A stretch of 64,000 nt of DNA from JAPHTQ01 sp050302275 (GTDB lineage Bacteria; Pseudomonadota; Gammaproteobacteria; Thiohalomonadales; Thiohalomonadaceae). The position numbers and the translations under genes are program-made. Below, one piece after another: positions 45,162 to 54,878 of this stretch. The notes below the pieces were generated by a model that searched no databases, had not been told where the DNA came from, and was given only the letters and a program-made list of their open reading frames with translations. Location of the stretch: contig JBNLAT010000011.1 of NCBI GenBank assembly GCA_050302275.1, positions 10,685 through 74,684 on the forward strand, written 5' to 3'. Each line of letters starts with the position of its first letter. Position 1 is the first letter of the stretch.

Positions 45162-46070
45162 ATGAAAAAGCCGACATTTCTCATTCTTGGCGCAGCCAAA
45201 AGCGGCACATCTGCCCTCGCACAGTATATATCCGCGCACCCAGACATAACTTTATCCAAACCGAAAGAACCACACTTCTTCGACGCGAACTACAGCAAAG
45301 GTATGACTTATTACCTTACCAACCACTTCAAACACAGGACTCATGAGTATTTGACCGGAGAAGCAACACCAAGCTATCTCATCGTACCTTTCGTTGCCGA
45401 AAGAATCCTGCATGATTTGCCCCACGCAAAACTGATCATTATCCTCAGGAACCCTGTCACACGTGCATTTTCTTCCTGGTGGATGTTTCACGCACGGAGA
45501 ATGGAACCATTATCCTTTTCTGATGCAATATCTCTCGAAGAGAGGCAAATATTAGAAGAACATCCGCTGGAAAGCCCACTTGCCCCGCAGATTTGGACCC
45601 AACATGTTCAAAATATTCAGTTGGGAAGAACTATTGATGTGCGTACCTATTTATATGCTGGACACTACGCATATCATATCCAACGTTATCTGCGACTGTT
45701 CCCGAGAGAAAACATCAAGCTTGTATTTAGTCACCAACTACGCGAAAACCCTTATGAAATATTGTGTGACATATGGGAATTCCTAGGTGTACCGACAAAT
45801 GTTCCACCGCCATCTTTTAGGACTGAAAACGAGGCCATCAGCGCGTCTGTCAGACCTATCCTGAAATTAATCCAAGCCTCCGGATTAATGCCGTTCAGGA
45901 AACTCCTACCAGCCAAGAGCCTATCCTGGATCAAAAGGCATCTATCCAGATTCGGCCCCCCGCATACAATAGATGCAACTACCAAAATGTATCTCGAAAA
46001 TTATTTCGAGCCACATATTCGCGACCTTGAGTCACTTCTGAACGTTGACCTCGCCATTTGGCGGGAATAG
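45162..46070 (+). CDS. Sulfotransferase (heparan N-sulfotransferase-like)
   Basis: A 302-aa protein with the PAPS-binding loop LILGAAKSGTSALAQYI at the N-terminus, KEPHFFD, and the 3'-phosphate motif LRNPVTRAFSSWWM. These match the Sulfotransfer_1 family related to heparan sulfate N-deacetylase/N-sulfotransferases. It differs clearly from the other sulfotransferase at 41951. It lies alone on the plus strand at the tRNA end of the AT-rich block. Confidence 0.88.
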   Translation: MKKPTFLILGAAKSGTSALAQYISAHPDITLSKPKEPHFFDANYSKGMTYYLTNHFKHRTHEYLTGEATPSYLIVPFVAERILHDLPHAKLIIILRNPVTRAFSSWWMFHARRMEPLSFSDAISLEERQILEEHPLESPLAPQIWTQHVQNIQLGRTIDVRTYLYAGHYAYHIQRYLRLFPRENIKLVFSHQLRENPYEILCDIWEFLGVPTNVPPPSFRTENEAISASVRPILKLIQASGLMPFRKLLPAKSLSWIKRHLSRFGPPHTIDATTKMYLENYFEPHIRDLESLLNVDLAIWRE

Positions 46071-46092
46071 CACGACATGTGTATGTACATGT

Positions 46093-46168
<76 letters not shown>

Positions 46169-46223
46169 GGATATCTTTTTGATTTTACTGTGAAATTCAT
46201 AACCACATAGCGTGTGGTGTTAC

Positions 46224-46253
46224 ATTATAACCTAGCGAAAGTACAGCATGCCA
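46224..46253 (-). promoter_or_regulatory. Candidate promoter of tRNA-Thr
   Basis: A perfect TATAAT (46229-46224 on the minus strand) lies about 55 bases upstream of the tRNA 5' end. The -35 region (about TGGCAT) is weak. Confidence 0.4.
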
Positions 46254-46402
46254 TTATGATTTGCTACACACCCTATAAACAAAAAATTTGTAACTAATTG
46301 ATTATTATAAATAAACCTCTATCAATGTCTGGGTCGACCATTTATCTGCCTATTTCCTCCAGTCGTCACCACTACATGGACAGAGCAACACATAGGGAAT
46401 AT

Positions 46403-46966
46403 ATGTTTGGTATGAAAATGATACGTGGATTTAGCTTAGCGGAGTTGACCATAACCGTGGCACTCATGCTTGTCGTGGTGTCGATAGCGGCCCCACCGCT
46501 GTCGACGATGATTAAAGAGAATCAACTACAGTCGCAGCTGGATAAATTCATCATCACCCTGAATTTTGCGCGAAGTGAAGCGATAAAACGTAACCAAAGT
46601 GTCGTGCTTTGCCCACGCAAGACTGAGACGACCTGCGATACCGTTACTTGGGAAAATGGCTGGCTCATCTACGCAGATGTAATAAACCCAGGAGTACTTG
46701 ATGTACCCGGAGATACTATTCTTAAGCAACACATTGCGTTACCTAAGGACGTAACTCTTCGGGCGACCAATGGATCAGCTTTCGATACAAACGTTACCTA
46801 CACAAGAATAGGCGTCAGCACAGCGAGTGCTGACTTTGTTTTCTGCGATGGACGAGGTTTTCTTGGTAGTGACACTCGAATTATTACCATTAGTCCAACA
46901 GGCAGAGCAACCGCAACTGATAATAGCACCATTGTGCCGCCTTACACCGATTGCGATGGGAACTGA
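46403..46966 (+). CDS. fimT: Minor pseudopilin, FimT/GspH family
   Basis: A 187-aa prepilin and first gene of the minor pilin operon. The leader ends in MIRG before FSLAELTITVALMLVVVS, with Glu5 (in the form AEL) and a membrane-spanning first helix. The GspH/FimT domain follows, with FARSEAIKRNQSVVLCPR and paired cysteines. ATGs at 46403, 46412 and 46418 are possible; 46403 has AGGGA four bases upstream. FimU of Pseudomonas belongs to the same family, and only one such gene is present here, so it could equally be fimU. Confidence 0.85.
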   Translation: MFGMKMIRGFSLAELTITVALMLVVVSIAAPPLSTMIKENQLQSQLDKFIITLNFARSEAIKRNQSVVLCPRKTETTCDTVTWENGWLIYADVINPGVLDVPGDTILKQHIALPKDVTLRATNGSAFDTNVTYTRIGVSTASADFVFCDGRGFLGSDTRIITISPTGRATATDNSTIVPPYTDCDGN

Positions 46967-46972
46967 GAGAAA

Positions 46973-47524
46973 ATGAACTCACAGACAAAGCAAAATCAAT
47001 TAGGATTTTCGTTGATAGAGGTAATGGTCGCGTTAGTCATTCTCTCTGTCGGACTACTTGGTTTGGCTGGCATGCAGGTATCAGGACTGCGCAGCGTTAA
47101 CAACTCGGCCAACTACTCCCTTGCTTCAATTGCAGTAAATGACTTGGCTGAAATAATGCGTGGCAACCCGGCGGCTCTGGACAATGGGACTTTTCTAGTC
47201 GATTTCACCGGCCTTGTGTGCAACCCACCTGCGGTAACATGCCGCACACCATCGACAACATCATGTACACCAGATCAATTGGCAACTTATGATCTTTATA
47301 CATGGTACTGCGGTGACAGCACAGGAAATGGTGTATCAAATACGTTAAAACTGACTAACATGGATACTATCATTCAATGTATCGACACGCCGACCACTGA
47401 CGCACGTCCATGCAGCCCCGGTTCCCCTTATGAGATAAATCTTCAGTGGGATGAAGTAAACCAAGAGGCAGACGGAACAGGGGATACTGCAGCACAGTCA
47501 ATCTATATGAGGATACTCCCATGA
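46973..47524 (+). CDS. pilV: Type IV pilus minor pilin PilV
   Basis: A 183-aa prepilin of the pilus-tip priming complex. The leader ends in QLG before FSLIEVMVALVILSVGLLGLAG, typical of PilV. The region after it (MQVSGLRSVNNSAN, then AVNDLAEIMRGNP) matches the family. Several cysteines occur in the head. It overlaps pilW by four bases. Confidence 0.9.
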   Translation: MNSQTKQNQLGFSLIEVMVALVILSVGLLGLAGMQVSGLRSVNNSANYSLASIAVNDLAEIMRGNPAALDNGTFLVDFTGLVCNPPAVTCRTPSTTSCTPDQLATYDLYTWYCGDSTGNGVSNTLKLTNMDTIIQCIDTPTTDARPCSPGSPYEINLQWDEVNQEADGTGDTAAQSIYMRILP

Positions 47525-48309
47525 AACCGCTATCCTATGTGGGAGAGAAACAACTTGGTTTCACCATTGTAGAAATACTGGTTGCACTCGTTATCAGCCT
47601 GGTTTTACTAATGGGAGTAATCAACATTTTCCTTGCCAGCAAACAGTCTTATACACTGCAAAGCGGTGTCTCACGCCTACAGGAAAATGCCCGTTATGCA
47701 CTAGACATGATGGCCGCAAGCATTTCACTTGCTGGTCGAGACGCCAACCCGGAAACGAACACCCTGCCATTCAGCGCTGCCACAGTTGATGGTGGAGGTA
47801 ATGTCAGTGACACAATTTCTGTTCAATATGCTTCTGCGACAGATTGCCTGGGGGCCGGAACTGGAGGAATAGCGACTGACACCTTTGCAATAAATGGCTC
47901 GTCACAGCTAACTTGCAATAACACTGTTATTGTCGATGGGATCGATAACATGCAGGTACTCTATGGTATGGATGCCCAACGATTCGTGGCAGGTGTGACG
48001 ACATTGGTTGATGGCATACCAGAAACATATACGACGTATCCCCCTGCACCGTATACGGCAGCCGACCCACCTGATGATATGGATGAAGAAAGAGGTGGCG
48101 TCGTCAGTGTACGTATTGCATTACTAGTCAGCAGTGTCACTGACCCTAATTCACAAATGAACAGTACACAGTTACTAAATACTACGCAGTATTCATTACT
48201 CGACGCGCCTGCACTATCTGCTTTTAACGATCGAAGGATACGCCGCGTTTTCTCACGGACCATCCTTCTCAGAAACTATTTTGCATCACCTAAGAACCCT
48301 AGTTATTAA
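47521..48309 (+). CDS. pilW: Type IV pilus minor pilin PilW
   Basis: A 262-aa prepilin. The leader ends in QLG before FTIVEILVALVISLVLLMGV, followed by FLASKQSYTLQSGVSRLQENARYALDMM, a hallmark of PilW. The later part has QVLYGMD and the terminal RRVFSRTILLRN. It is coupled to pilV by an ATGA overlap. Confidence 0.9.
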   Translation: MKPLSYVGEKQLGFTIVEILVALVISLVLLMGVINIFLASKQSYTLQSGVSRLQENARYALDMMAASISLAGRDANPETNTLPFSAATVDGGGNVSDTISVQYASATDCLGAGTGGIATDTFAINGSSQLTCNNTVIVDGIDNMQVLYGMDAQRFVAGVTTLVDGIPETYTTYPPAPYTAADPPDDMDEERGGVVSVRIALLVSSVTDPNSQMNSTQLLNTTQYSLLDAPALSAFNDRRIRRVFSRTILLRNYFASPKNPSY

Positions 48310-48324
48310 CAGAGAACGTTTGCT

Positions 48325-48858
48325 ATGACTCGGATCGCATATAAAACTCAACATGGCGCGACACTACTGGTCAGCATGGTTATTTTAATAATACTGACCA
48401 TTGTAGGAATTGCTGCTATGAGCAATTCTGCGCTGCAATCCAACATGGCCAGAAACTTTCAGCTTGGTAAAACTGATTTTCAACTGGCAGAAAGTGTGAT
48501 CGGTGAGATTATTTTCTTAGGATCGCAAGGTCCAGCCGGCAAGGAAATCGCAACATACAAGCTCGAGAATGACATCATTCGTAACGTCAAAACTGATGTT
48601 GAAGGTCAAAAAACGGAAACAACTTATGACGCCACCGTTCTTGACCCAAAGAAAAAACTTGGGGATGGAAGTGGTGTTGCCGTTGCTTCCCGAGTGACTT
48701 TTGACTGGAATCAGGAAAGTGAAATGTGTCCGGGCGGCGCCGGCACAGGTTCGTGCAACGTATACACCATCCAGACCGCAACTTTTTTAGATGGTGTAAC
48801 ACCTTCAATTGAGCATGGACAGAACATTTGGATCGTTGTTCCGGAGAGGAACAACTAG
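48325..48858 (+). CDS. pilX: Type IV pilus assembly protein PilX
   Basis: A 177-aa minor pilin with an N-terminal hydrophobic helix (GATLLVSMVILIILTIVGIAAM) directly after a basic leader. Glu5 of classical pilins is absent, as in the PilX/GspK type that caps the tip complex. The SNSALQSNMARNFQ segment is typical. A 15-base gap follows pilW. Confidence 0.85.
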   Translation: MTRIAYKTQHGATLLVSMVILIILTIVGIAAMSNSALQSNMARNFQLGKTDFQLAESVIGEIIFLGSQGPAGKEIATYKLENDIIRNVKTDVEGQKTETTYDATVLDPKKKLGDGSGVAVASRVTFDWNQESEMCPGGAGTGSCNVYTIQTATFLDGVTPSIEHGQNIWIVVPERNN

Positions 48859-48928
48859 ATAGCCCAGTACAGTTAATATAGGTCATACAATATTTCGTGA
48901 ATGCGTGACATATGTCATGAGGTGCCAC

Positions 48929-51900
48929 ATGAAACCGAACACAAAATCATCACTATTCAATCTATTCGTTGCAACCATAGTCATGACATTGAGTTGCGTG
49001 AGTATTTCACGGGCAGACGACACAGACATCTACCTGGGAGGCGGCTCACTTAGCGGCAACAGTATCCCAAACATTGTCTATGTCATCGACACCTCAGGCA
49101 GTATGGCACGTGACACCATGCAGGACACTGGCACAAACCTGCGCGGGAATACTTTCGACCCCAACTCCCCCGACTTAACGATCTATCCAAGTGCTACGTA
49201 CAGGGTATATAACGGGTACTGTACTCAAGGAAGATACTATTGGATAAGTCAGGCTGACTTTAACAATGGCAAGTTACCTAACTGCGAAGGTAATACCACC
49301 AGCTACATAGAAACAACGGCGATGCACTGTGATGATGCGGCAGCCGACCTCGACAACAACAGTACCGTAGGTTATTACAAGGGCCGACTATCCCAAGATG
49401 TGAGCGGCTGGAGGACCATGCTATCAGGCGATCACACCTCGAATGTTGAATGTAAAGCAGACTATGGTGTGCACGGTGAGAATGGCACAACAGGCAACCT
49501 CTTTCCCGCAAAAAACACCGGATGGACAAGTATAGATAACCCTGGGGTAACATCGCTTGACTGGTCCGCCAGTTCTAGCGGTGACTACGTTTTTTTTAAT
49601 GCCAACTATCTTAACTGGCTACAGACTGATCGCATGACCACCATCATGGATGTATACATCGACTTGCTTACGGGCATAGTCCGAAGTGGCGCCAAGATGA
49701 ACGTCAGTCTGATGCGCTATGATTCTGGTGCCGATGGCGGCTACTTCATCGTCCCCCACCAGGAACTTACGGCAGCAAATCTAGACTCCTATACCGACGC
49801 AGTACTGGCACTACGTCCAGGCGGTTACACTCCTTTGACCGAAACGTTATATGAAGCGTACCGCTTTTATAATGGTCTTACCGCATACTATGGTGACCAA
49901 TCAACGCCGGCAAAAAATCCCACTAGCATGTATGTCAGTGGTACAACCGACACATACATCAGCCCTGTAACAAATCAGTGCCAGAAAAACTTTGTTATCA
50001 TGCTCACTGATGGTGAACCAACCAGAGACACAGGCGCTGATAGTGCGATCAGAAGCCTTGCAGGGACTTGGTGTAGTGGTGATGGTGCCTGCCTTGATGA
50101 TCTTACCGGCTACATGTATAACGCTGATTGCAGCGCAACACACTCTGGCACACAAAACGTTATTACTTACGCAATTGGCTTCGGTAACGACGTAGCAATA
50201 CCAGGAAGCACCGCCGACAAACTCCTTGCCAAGGCTGCTGCTGCAGGTGGTGGTGAGTCATTCCTTGCAACCACTTCAGATCAGGTTATCAACTCGTTGG
50301 CAAAGATCATCCTCGACGTTCGGAGAGTTATTTCTATTTTCTCCGCACCATCCGTATCTATCAATGCTTATAACCGCAACTTCCATAGTGATGAGCTTTA
50401 CTTTGCCCTCTTCCAGCCTGAGGCTGGCCCAATATGGCCAGGCAACGTAAAAGTTTACAAAATGCAGGACAACACTATCGTTGATGCCAATGGACTTCCT
50501 GTTGTTGACCCGGTAACAACCACCATCAAACCAAGTGCATTGAGTTACTGGACCGACACCTTAACCTTACCCACAGGCATCACTGCAGACGGGGCAGATA
50601 TTTCGCTCGGTGGTTTTGCCTCAAAGTTAACCACTAGCAGAAAAACTTACACCTATACTGGTAGTGGAGCTCCAAATAATGAGCCCCTAACTGCAGTTGC
50701 GAACGAGCTAAAAGAAACCAATGCTGCCATCACCACCACTATGCTAGGTGTTCCCAGCCTGACTACGACCGAACGAGATGCGACGCTAAAATGGGGGCGT
50801 GGGATAGATGTTAATGATGAAGATGGTGATGGCAGCACAATCGATGCACGCATGAAAATGGGCGACCCACTACATAGCCAACCAGCTGTTATTAACTACG
50901 GCCCGAACTATGATGACCTGGTCATGTATGCCTCGACAAATGAGGGTTACATACATGCCATCGATATCAAAAAGCAAGGCGAGGAAATTTTCGCCTTCAT
51001 GCCACAAGAGTTATTACCAAATATTTACCCGCGAATGACTAATGGTTCCCTCGCGAATCACATCTATGGCCTGGATGGCCCGATCACCATTTGGAACAAC
51101 GATGCCAACAATGATGGTCGCCTATACAGTGACGCAACAACGCTACAGTCTGGTGAATTTGTCTATCTCTATCAAGGAATGCGTCGCGGGGGTAGTCACT
51201 ACTATGCGCTTGACATAACTAAACCGACATCTCCTGTCCTGAAGTGGAAAATTTCTGGCGGCCCCAGCGGTACAACTGGTTTTTCAGAACTAGGGCAGAC
51301 ATGGTCCGCTATGAAGAAAGCACGTGTAAAAATTGGCGGCGTGGAAAGAGATGTTCTTGTATTTGGCGGCGGCTATGATGTCACGCAGGATACCGCAGAC
51401 AATACACACACAGCAGATACTATCGGCCGGGCTATTTATATAGTTGACGCTGAAACTGGGGAAAAACTCTGGCAAGCGGGGCCAGCCGGAACAGCACCTG
51501 AACGCGCCAGCAATAACCCGGATTTGGTACTAAATGACATGACCAATGCCTTCCCATCCGACATTGTAATATTCGATACTAATCGTGATGGCCTTCAGGA
51601 TAGGATGTATGCCGCCGACGTGGGTGGACAACTATGGCGTTTTGACATTGACAACGAGAACAACACTGACGCTTCTAATCTCGTAACTGGCGGCATGATT
51701 GCCCGCCTATATGGTACTAATGTAGAAGACAACCGCAGATTTTATCATGCCCCAGAAGTAGCAATTTCTGCAGACCGTTCCTACTTTGCAATTACTATTG
51801 GCTCAGGACATCGAGCCGCACCGAAAAACGCAACGGTACATGATGCCTTCTATGTCATCCGTGACCCCTATGTCTACACTGTACCACCTACGGATAGCGT

Positions 51901-52531
51901 TACTGGCGCACCAAACTATAAGTATGTAGATACGACTAACCCCGCAGATGGTGTTGGTGACGAAATCATTACATGGAATGGCACCTATACTGTGGATACT
52001 TCAACATATCCCCATCTATTCGATGCTACAGATAACATATTAGGATCAAATGTTGGTGATATTTTATCTGATGGTACGACCGTCACCGACACAAATCTCG
52101 CCCAAGCAAGGAAAGATTTTAGTGAGTCATATGGGTGGTTTATATGGCTATCTGACATTGATCCGGTAACAAAAACCCCCACATGGGTTGGTGAAAAAGT
52201 TACCGCCGAGGCAACCCTTATTCAGAGCCAATTGACGTTTGTTACCTTCACACCAGTAGAGACCTCATCTACAGCAGTTTGTGCACCGAACCGTGGCCGT
52301 GGTCGGGTCTTCAGAATTAGTCTGCATAATGGCACGCCTATCAACTCGGCGGCTGTACCAGGCAATCCCAGGCTTGTTGTTGAAACTCAGGGTATGCTTG
52401 GTAGAGTACAAAACATCATTGGTACACACAGCTGGATGGACTGTTCTGGACTTAAGTGTTACGAAGGTGGTTCATTATCACCAAATAAGACTGGTTGGAG
52501 CACCAGCCCAACGACTGACTTGAAGCCGTAA
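48929..52531 (+). CDS. pilY1: Pilus-tip adhesin PilY1
   Basis: A 1200-aa exported protein with a signal peptide (about 1-29). The N-terminal part contains a von Willebrand A domain with MIDAS motif DTSGS (54-58), and ITYAIGFGNDV is also typical. The C-terminal half is the PilY1 beta-propeller (DPLHSQPAVINYG, then MYASTNEGYIHAID). Calcium-binding loops are seen at DVNDEDGDG and DTNRDGLQD, the latter being the loop known to control pilus retraction in Pseudomonas. The ATG at 48929 has GAGGTG just upstream; ATG/GTG at 48917 and 48905 are alternatives. Confidence 0.93.
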   Translation: MKPNTKSSLFNLFVATIVMTLSCVSISRADDTDIYLGGGSLSGNSIPNIVYVIDTSGSMARDTMQDTGTNLRGNTFDPNSPDLTIYPSATYRVYNGYCTQGRYYWISQADFNNGKLPNCEGNTTSYIETTAMHCDDAAADLDNNSTVGYYKGRLSQDVSGWRTMLSGDHTSNVECKADYGVHGENGTTGNLFPAKNTGWTSIDNPGVTSLDWSASSSGDYVFFNANYLNWLQTDRMTTIMDVYIDLLTGIVRSGAKMNVSLMRYDSGADGGYFIVPHQELTAANLDSYTDAVLALRPGGYTPLTETLYEAYRFYNGLTAYYGDQSTPAKNPTSMYVSGTTDTYISPVTNQCQKNFVIMLTDGEPTRDTGADSAIRSLAGTWCSGDGACLDDLTGYMYNADCSATHSGTQNVITYAIGFGNDVAIPGSTADKLLAKAAAAGGGESFLATTSDQVINSLAKIILDVRRVISIFSAPSVSINAYNRNFHSDELYFALFQPEAGPIWPGNVKVYKMQDNTIVDANGLPVVDPVTTTIKPSALSYWTDTLTLPTGITADGADISLGGFASKLTTSRKTYTYTGSGAPNNEPLTAVANELKETNAAITTTMLGVPSLTTTERDATLKWGRGIDVNDEDGDGSTIDARMKMGDPLHSQPAVINYGPNYDDLVMYASTNEGYIHAIDIKKQGEEIFAFMPQELLPNIYPRMTNGSLANHIYGLDGPITIWNNDANNDGRLYSDATTLQSGEFVYLYQGMRRGGSHYYALDITKPTSPVLKWKISGGPSGTTGFSELGQTWSAMKKARVKIGGVERDVLVFGGGYDVTQDTADNTHTADTIGRAIYIVDAETGEKLWQAGPAGTAPERASNNPDLVLNDMTNAFPSDIVIFDTNRDGLQDRMYAADVGGQLWRFDIDNENNTDASNLVTGGMIARLYGTNVEDNRRFYHAPEVAISADRSYFAITIGSGHRAAPKNATVHDAFYVIRDPYVYTVPPTDSVTGAPNYKYVDTTNPADGVGDEIITWNGTYTVDTSTYPHLFDATDNILGSNVGDILSDGTTVTDTNLAQARKDFSESYGWFIWLSDIDPVTKTPTWVGEKVTAEATLIQSQLTFVTFTPVETSSTAVCAPNRGRGRVFRISLHNGTPINSAAVPGNPRLVVETQGMLGRVQNIIGTHSWMDCSGLKCYEGGSLSPNKTGWSTSPTTDLKP

Positions 52532-52580
52532 CCAACGATATGTACCCCTAACGAACCACTGTAGGTACGGAGAAAAAAGC

Positions 52581-52991
52581 GTGAAAAAGAAACACATGAT
52601 GGGATTTAGTCTCATTGAACTAATGATTGTCGTCGTGGTAATTGGCATACTCGCGGCAATTGCGTTGCCTACTTACAAGCAACATTTAGTAAAATCTCGG
52701 CGCTCCGGGGCAATGGCAGCACTAGAGCAGGCAGCCAATGCCATGGACCGCTATCGTCTACAAAATAACACCTACGTTGGTGCTTCGATTGCAACGATCA
52801 CTGTTGATATGTATACGCTTAGCATTCAAAGTTCCTTGCTGAATTCCTATACCCTGCGTGCAACGCCCGTTGCTGGCTCGGCACAAGCTGGCGATGGTTA
52901 TATTGAGCTATACTCATCAGGTGCCCGCCGATGGGATGAGGACGACGATGGTTATACTGTTGGTCTCGACGATAACTGGATTCAGGGCTAG
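52581..52991 (+). CDS. pilE: Minor type IV pilin PilE
   Basis: A 136-aa prepilin with the leader ending MMG before FSLIELMIVVVVIGILAAIALP (Glu5, Pro22). The head includes RRSGAMAALEQAANAMDRYRLQNNTY, which fits PilE of this operon type, and it has no cysteines. It starts with GTG at 52581, with GGAG eight bases upstream. It closes the fimT-pilVWXY1-pilE operon and converges on ispH with a four-base gap. Confidence 0.88.
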   Translation: MKKKHMMGFSLIELMIVVVVIGILAAIALPTYKQHLVKSRRSGAMAALEQAANAMDRYRLQNNTYVGASIATITVDMYTLSIQSSLLNSYTLRATPVAGSAQAGDGYIELYSSGARRWDEDDDGYTVGLDDNWIQG

Positions 52992-52995
52992 CATA

Positions 52996-53928
52996 CTAGA
53001 GTAACGTTTTGGGCAACGGGAAGATCACCTCTTCCTGTTGCCCTTTTCCTTCCTCGACCTGTTCCACACCCCACTGCTGTAATTTTTCGATCACTGCCTT
53101 AACTAGTATCTCCGGCGCTGAGGCGCCAGCGGTAATACCGACCTTTGTCACACCATCGAACCAGTTTTTCTCCAGATCTTCGGCGCTATCGATAAGGTAA
53201 GCAGGTTTATTCAGGCGGCTGGCAAGTTCGCGCAGGCGGTTGGAATTGGAGCTGTTGGGCGAACCGACGACCAGCACCAGATCGCAGCTCTCTGCCAGTT
53301 GCCGCACCGCGTCCTGGCGATTCTGAGTGGCGTAACAGATATCGTCTTTCTTAGGCCCGACGATTTTGGGGAAGCGCTGCCTGAGCGCATCGATAATCTC
53401 CCGTGCATCGTCCATGGACAGGGTGGTCTGGGTGACGTAGGCCAGTTCATCGGGATGCTTAACCACCAACCTCACAACGTCGGCGCAATTTTCCACCAGA
53501 TAGATGGAACCACCTGCGGTGCTATCGTACTGTCCCATGGTACCCTCAACTTCAGGATGCCCGGCATGGCCAATCAGGATTACCTCACGTCCGTCCCGGG
53601 CGTGACGCGTCACTTCCAGATGAACCTTGGTTACCAGCGGACAGGTAGCATCGTAGACCTTAAGTCCGCGCTGTTCCGCTTCACGACGAACAGCCTGCGA
53701 TACTCCATGAGCACTGAAGATCAGGGTCGCACCGTCAGGTACTTCACTCAGCTCTTCAACAAACACGGCGCCTTTCTGTCGCAGGTTCTCAACCACATAA
53801 CGATTATGCACCACTTCATGACGCACATAGATGGGCGCGCCGAATAGATCAATAGCCCGATCGACAATGGCGATAGCCCGATCGACCCCGGCACAAAAAC
53901 CACGTGGATTGGCGAGTTGAACCTGCAT
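52996..53928 (-). CDS. ispH: 4-hydroxy-3-methylbut-2-enyl diphosphate reductase
   Basis: Last step of the non-mevalonate isoprenoid pathway; 310 aa. The three cluster cysteines are present: C12 in GFCAGVDRA, ATCPLV (about 96) and ICYATQNRQ (about 197). The family contacts HEVVHN and SSNSNRL are also visible. It sits 16 bases downstream of the FKBP gene, as in Pseudomonas and E. coli. Confidence 0.97.
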   Translation of the reverse strand: MQVQLANPRGFCAGVDRAIAIVDRAIDLFGAPIYVRHEVVHNRYVVENLRQKGAVFVEELSEVPDGATLIFSAHGVSQAVRREAEQRGLKVYDATCPLVTKVHLEVTRHARDGREVILIGHAGHPEVEGTMGQYDSTAGGSIYLVENCADVVRLVVKHPDELAYVTQTTLSMDDAREIIDALRQRFPKIVGPKKDDICYATQNRQDAVRQLAESCDLVLVVGSPNSSNSNRLRELASRLNKPAYLIDSAEDLEKNWFDGVTKVGITAGASAPEILVKAVIEKLQQWGVEQVEEGKGQQEEVIFPLPKTLL

Positions 53929-53944
53929 ACGAGACCTGCGGAGT

Positions 53945-54373
53945 TTAATTGTCTACAGAGATCACTTCGACCTCGAATTCGAGACGATGTCCTGAGAAGG
54001 GGTGATTAAAATCGACCTGCACTTCTTCCTCGCCCACCTCAGTAACCATACCGGGTAATTCGCCACCGTCAGGAAGGGTAAAACCGACGACCATCCCCTC
54101 TTCCAGCGGCATCTCCGGATCGAAATCGCTACGAGGCAGGCGGTGAATATTGGCGGTGTCTTTATAGCCGAAGGCCTGATCGGGCTCGACGACGATGGTC
54201 TCCTGGTCGCCGGTTTTCAGACCCAGTAACGATTGCTCCAATCCCGGTGCCAATGTGCCATCACCGATGGTGAAGGCGATCGGTTCGTTGTCTTCCCAGG
54301 TGGAATCAGCCACGGTGCCATCTTCTAACAGGATGCGATAGTGCAACACCACTTTGCTTTCGATACCGATCAT
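53945..54373 (-). CDS. fkpB: FKBP-type peptidyl-prolyl isomerase FkpB (SlpA)
   Basis: A 142-aa protein with an FKBP domain and an inserted chaperone flap of the SlyD/SlpA type. Motifs include LEDGTVADSTW, LAPGLEQSLLGLKTGD and VDFNHPFSGHRLEFEVEV. The position between lspA and ispH is conserved. A GTG two codons upstream (54379) overlapping the lspA stop is an alternative start. Confidence 0.92.
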   Translation of the reverse strand: MIGIESKVVLHYRILLEDGTVADSTWEDNEPIAFTIGDGTLAPGLEQSLLGLKTGDQETIVVEPDQAFGYKDTANIHRLPRSDFDPEMPLEEGMVVGFTLPDGGELPGMVTEVGEEEVQVDFNHPFSGHRLEFEVEVISVDN

Positions 54374-54375
54374 GT

Positions 54376-54876
54376 TCACGACTTCTCACCACGCAGACTG
54401 TCGATAATCAACATCACCACACCGACAAAGATGGCTGAATCGGCCACATTGAAGGCTGGCCAGTGCCACTTGTCGTAATAGGCATCGACAAAATCGATGA
54501 CATATCCAAGATAGAGTCGATCGATCAGGTTTCCAATCGCGCCACCCAAAACCAATGCCAGCGCGCCCGCCAACCAACGTTGCGCCGAAGTGAGTCTACG
54601 CAACCAGAGAATGAGTACTGAGCTCACAACCAGCGCAATCAGTGCAAACAACCAGCGCTGCCAGCCCCCTGCTTCGTTGAGAAAACTGAAGGCGGCACCA
54701 GTATTGTGCATCAGGGTAAGATTGAGTGAAGGCATCAGCGGAACGGGCCTGCCGTAGATTAGATCGCTACTGGCCCATAGCTTGGTCAGTTGATCCATGA
54801 CGATCACCAACAGACTCAGCCAGAGCCAGTACAGTCGACGGTTTGTTCCGCGTAACATCTCTTCAAGATTCGACAT
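54376..54876 (-). CDS. lspA: Lipoprotein signal peptidase II
   Basis: Inner-membrane aspartyl protease that cleaves prolipoproteins at the lipobox; 166 aa with four helices. The catalytic Asps lie in GNLIDRLYLG and FNVADSAI. An early conserved VIVMDQLTK and HNTGAAFSF are present. The ATG at 54876 lies inside the end of ileS overlap; a TTG at 54882 is possible. Confidence 0.94.
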   Translation of the reverse strand: MSNLEEMLRGTNRRLYWLWLSLLVIVMDQLTKLWASSDLIYGRPVPLMPSLNLTLMHNTGAAFSFLNEAGGWQRWLFALIALVVSSVLILWLRRLTSAQRWLAGALALVLGGAIGNLIDRLYLGYVIDFVDAYYDKWHWPAFNVADSAIFVGVVMLIIDSLRGEKS

Positions 54877-54878
54877 GC

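Noticed and set aside
49725..49740. A 10-base match to the tRNA-Thr 3' end inside pilY1, possible attachment site
   Set aside because: It is too short and lies within a conserved coding region on the wrong side of the tRNA.
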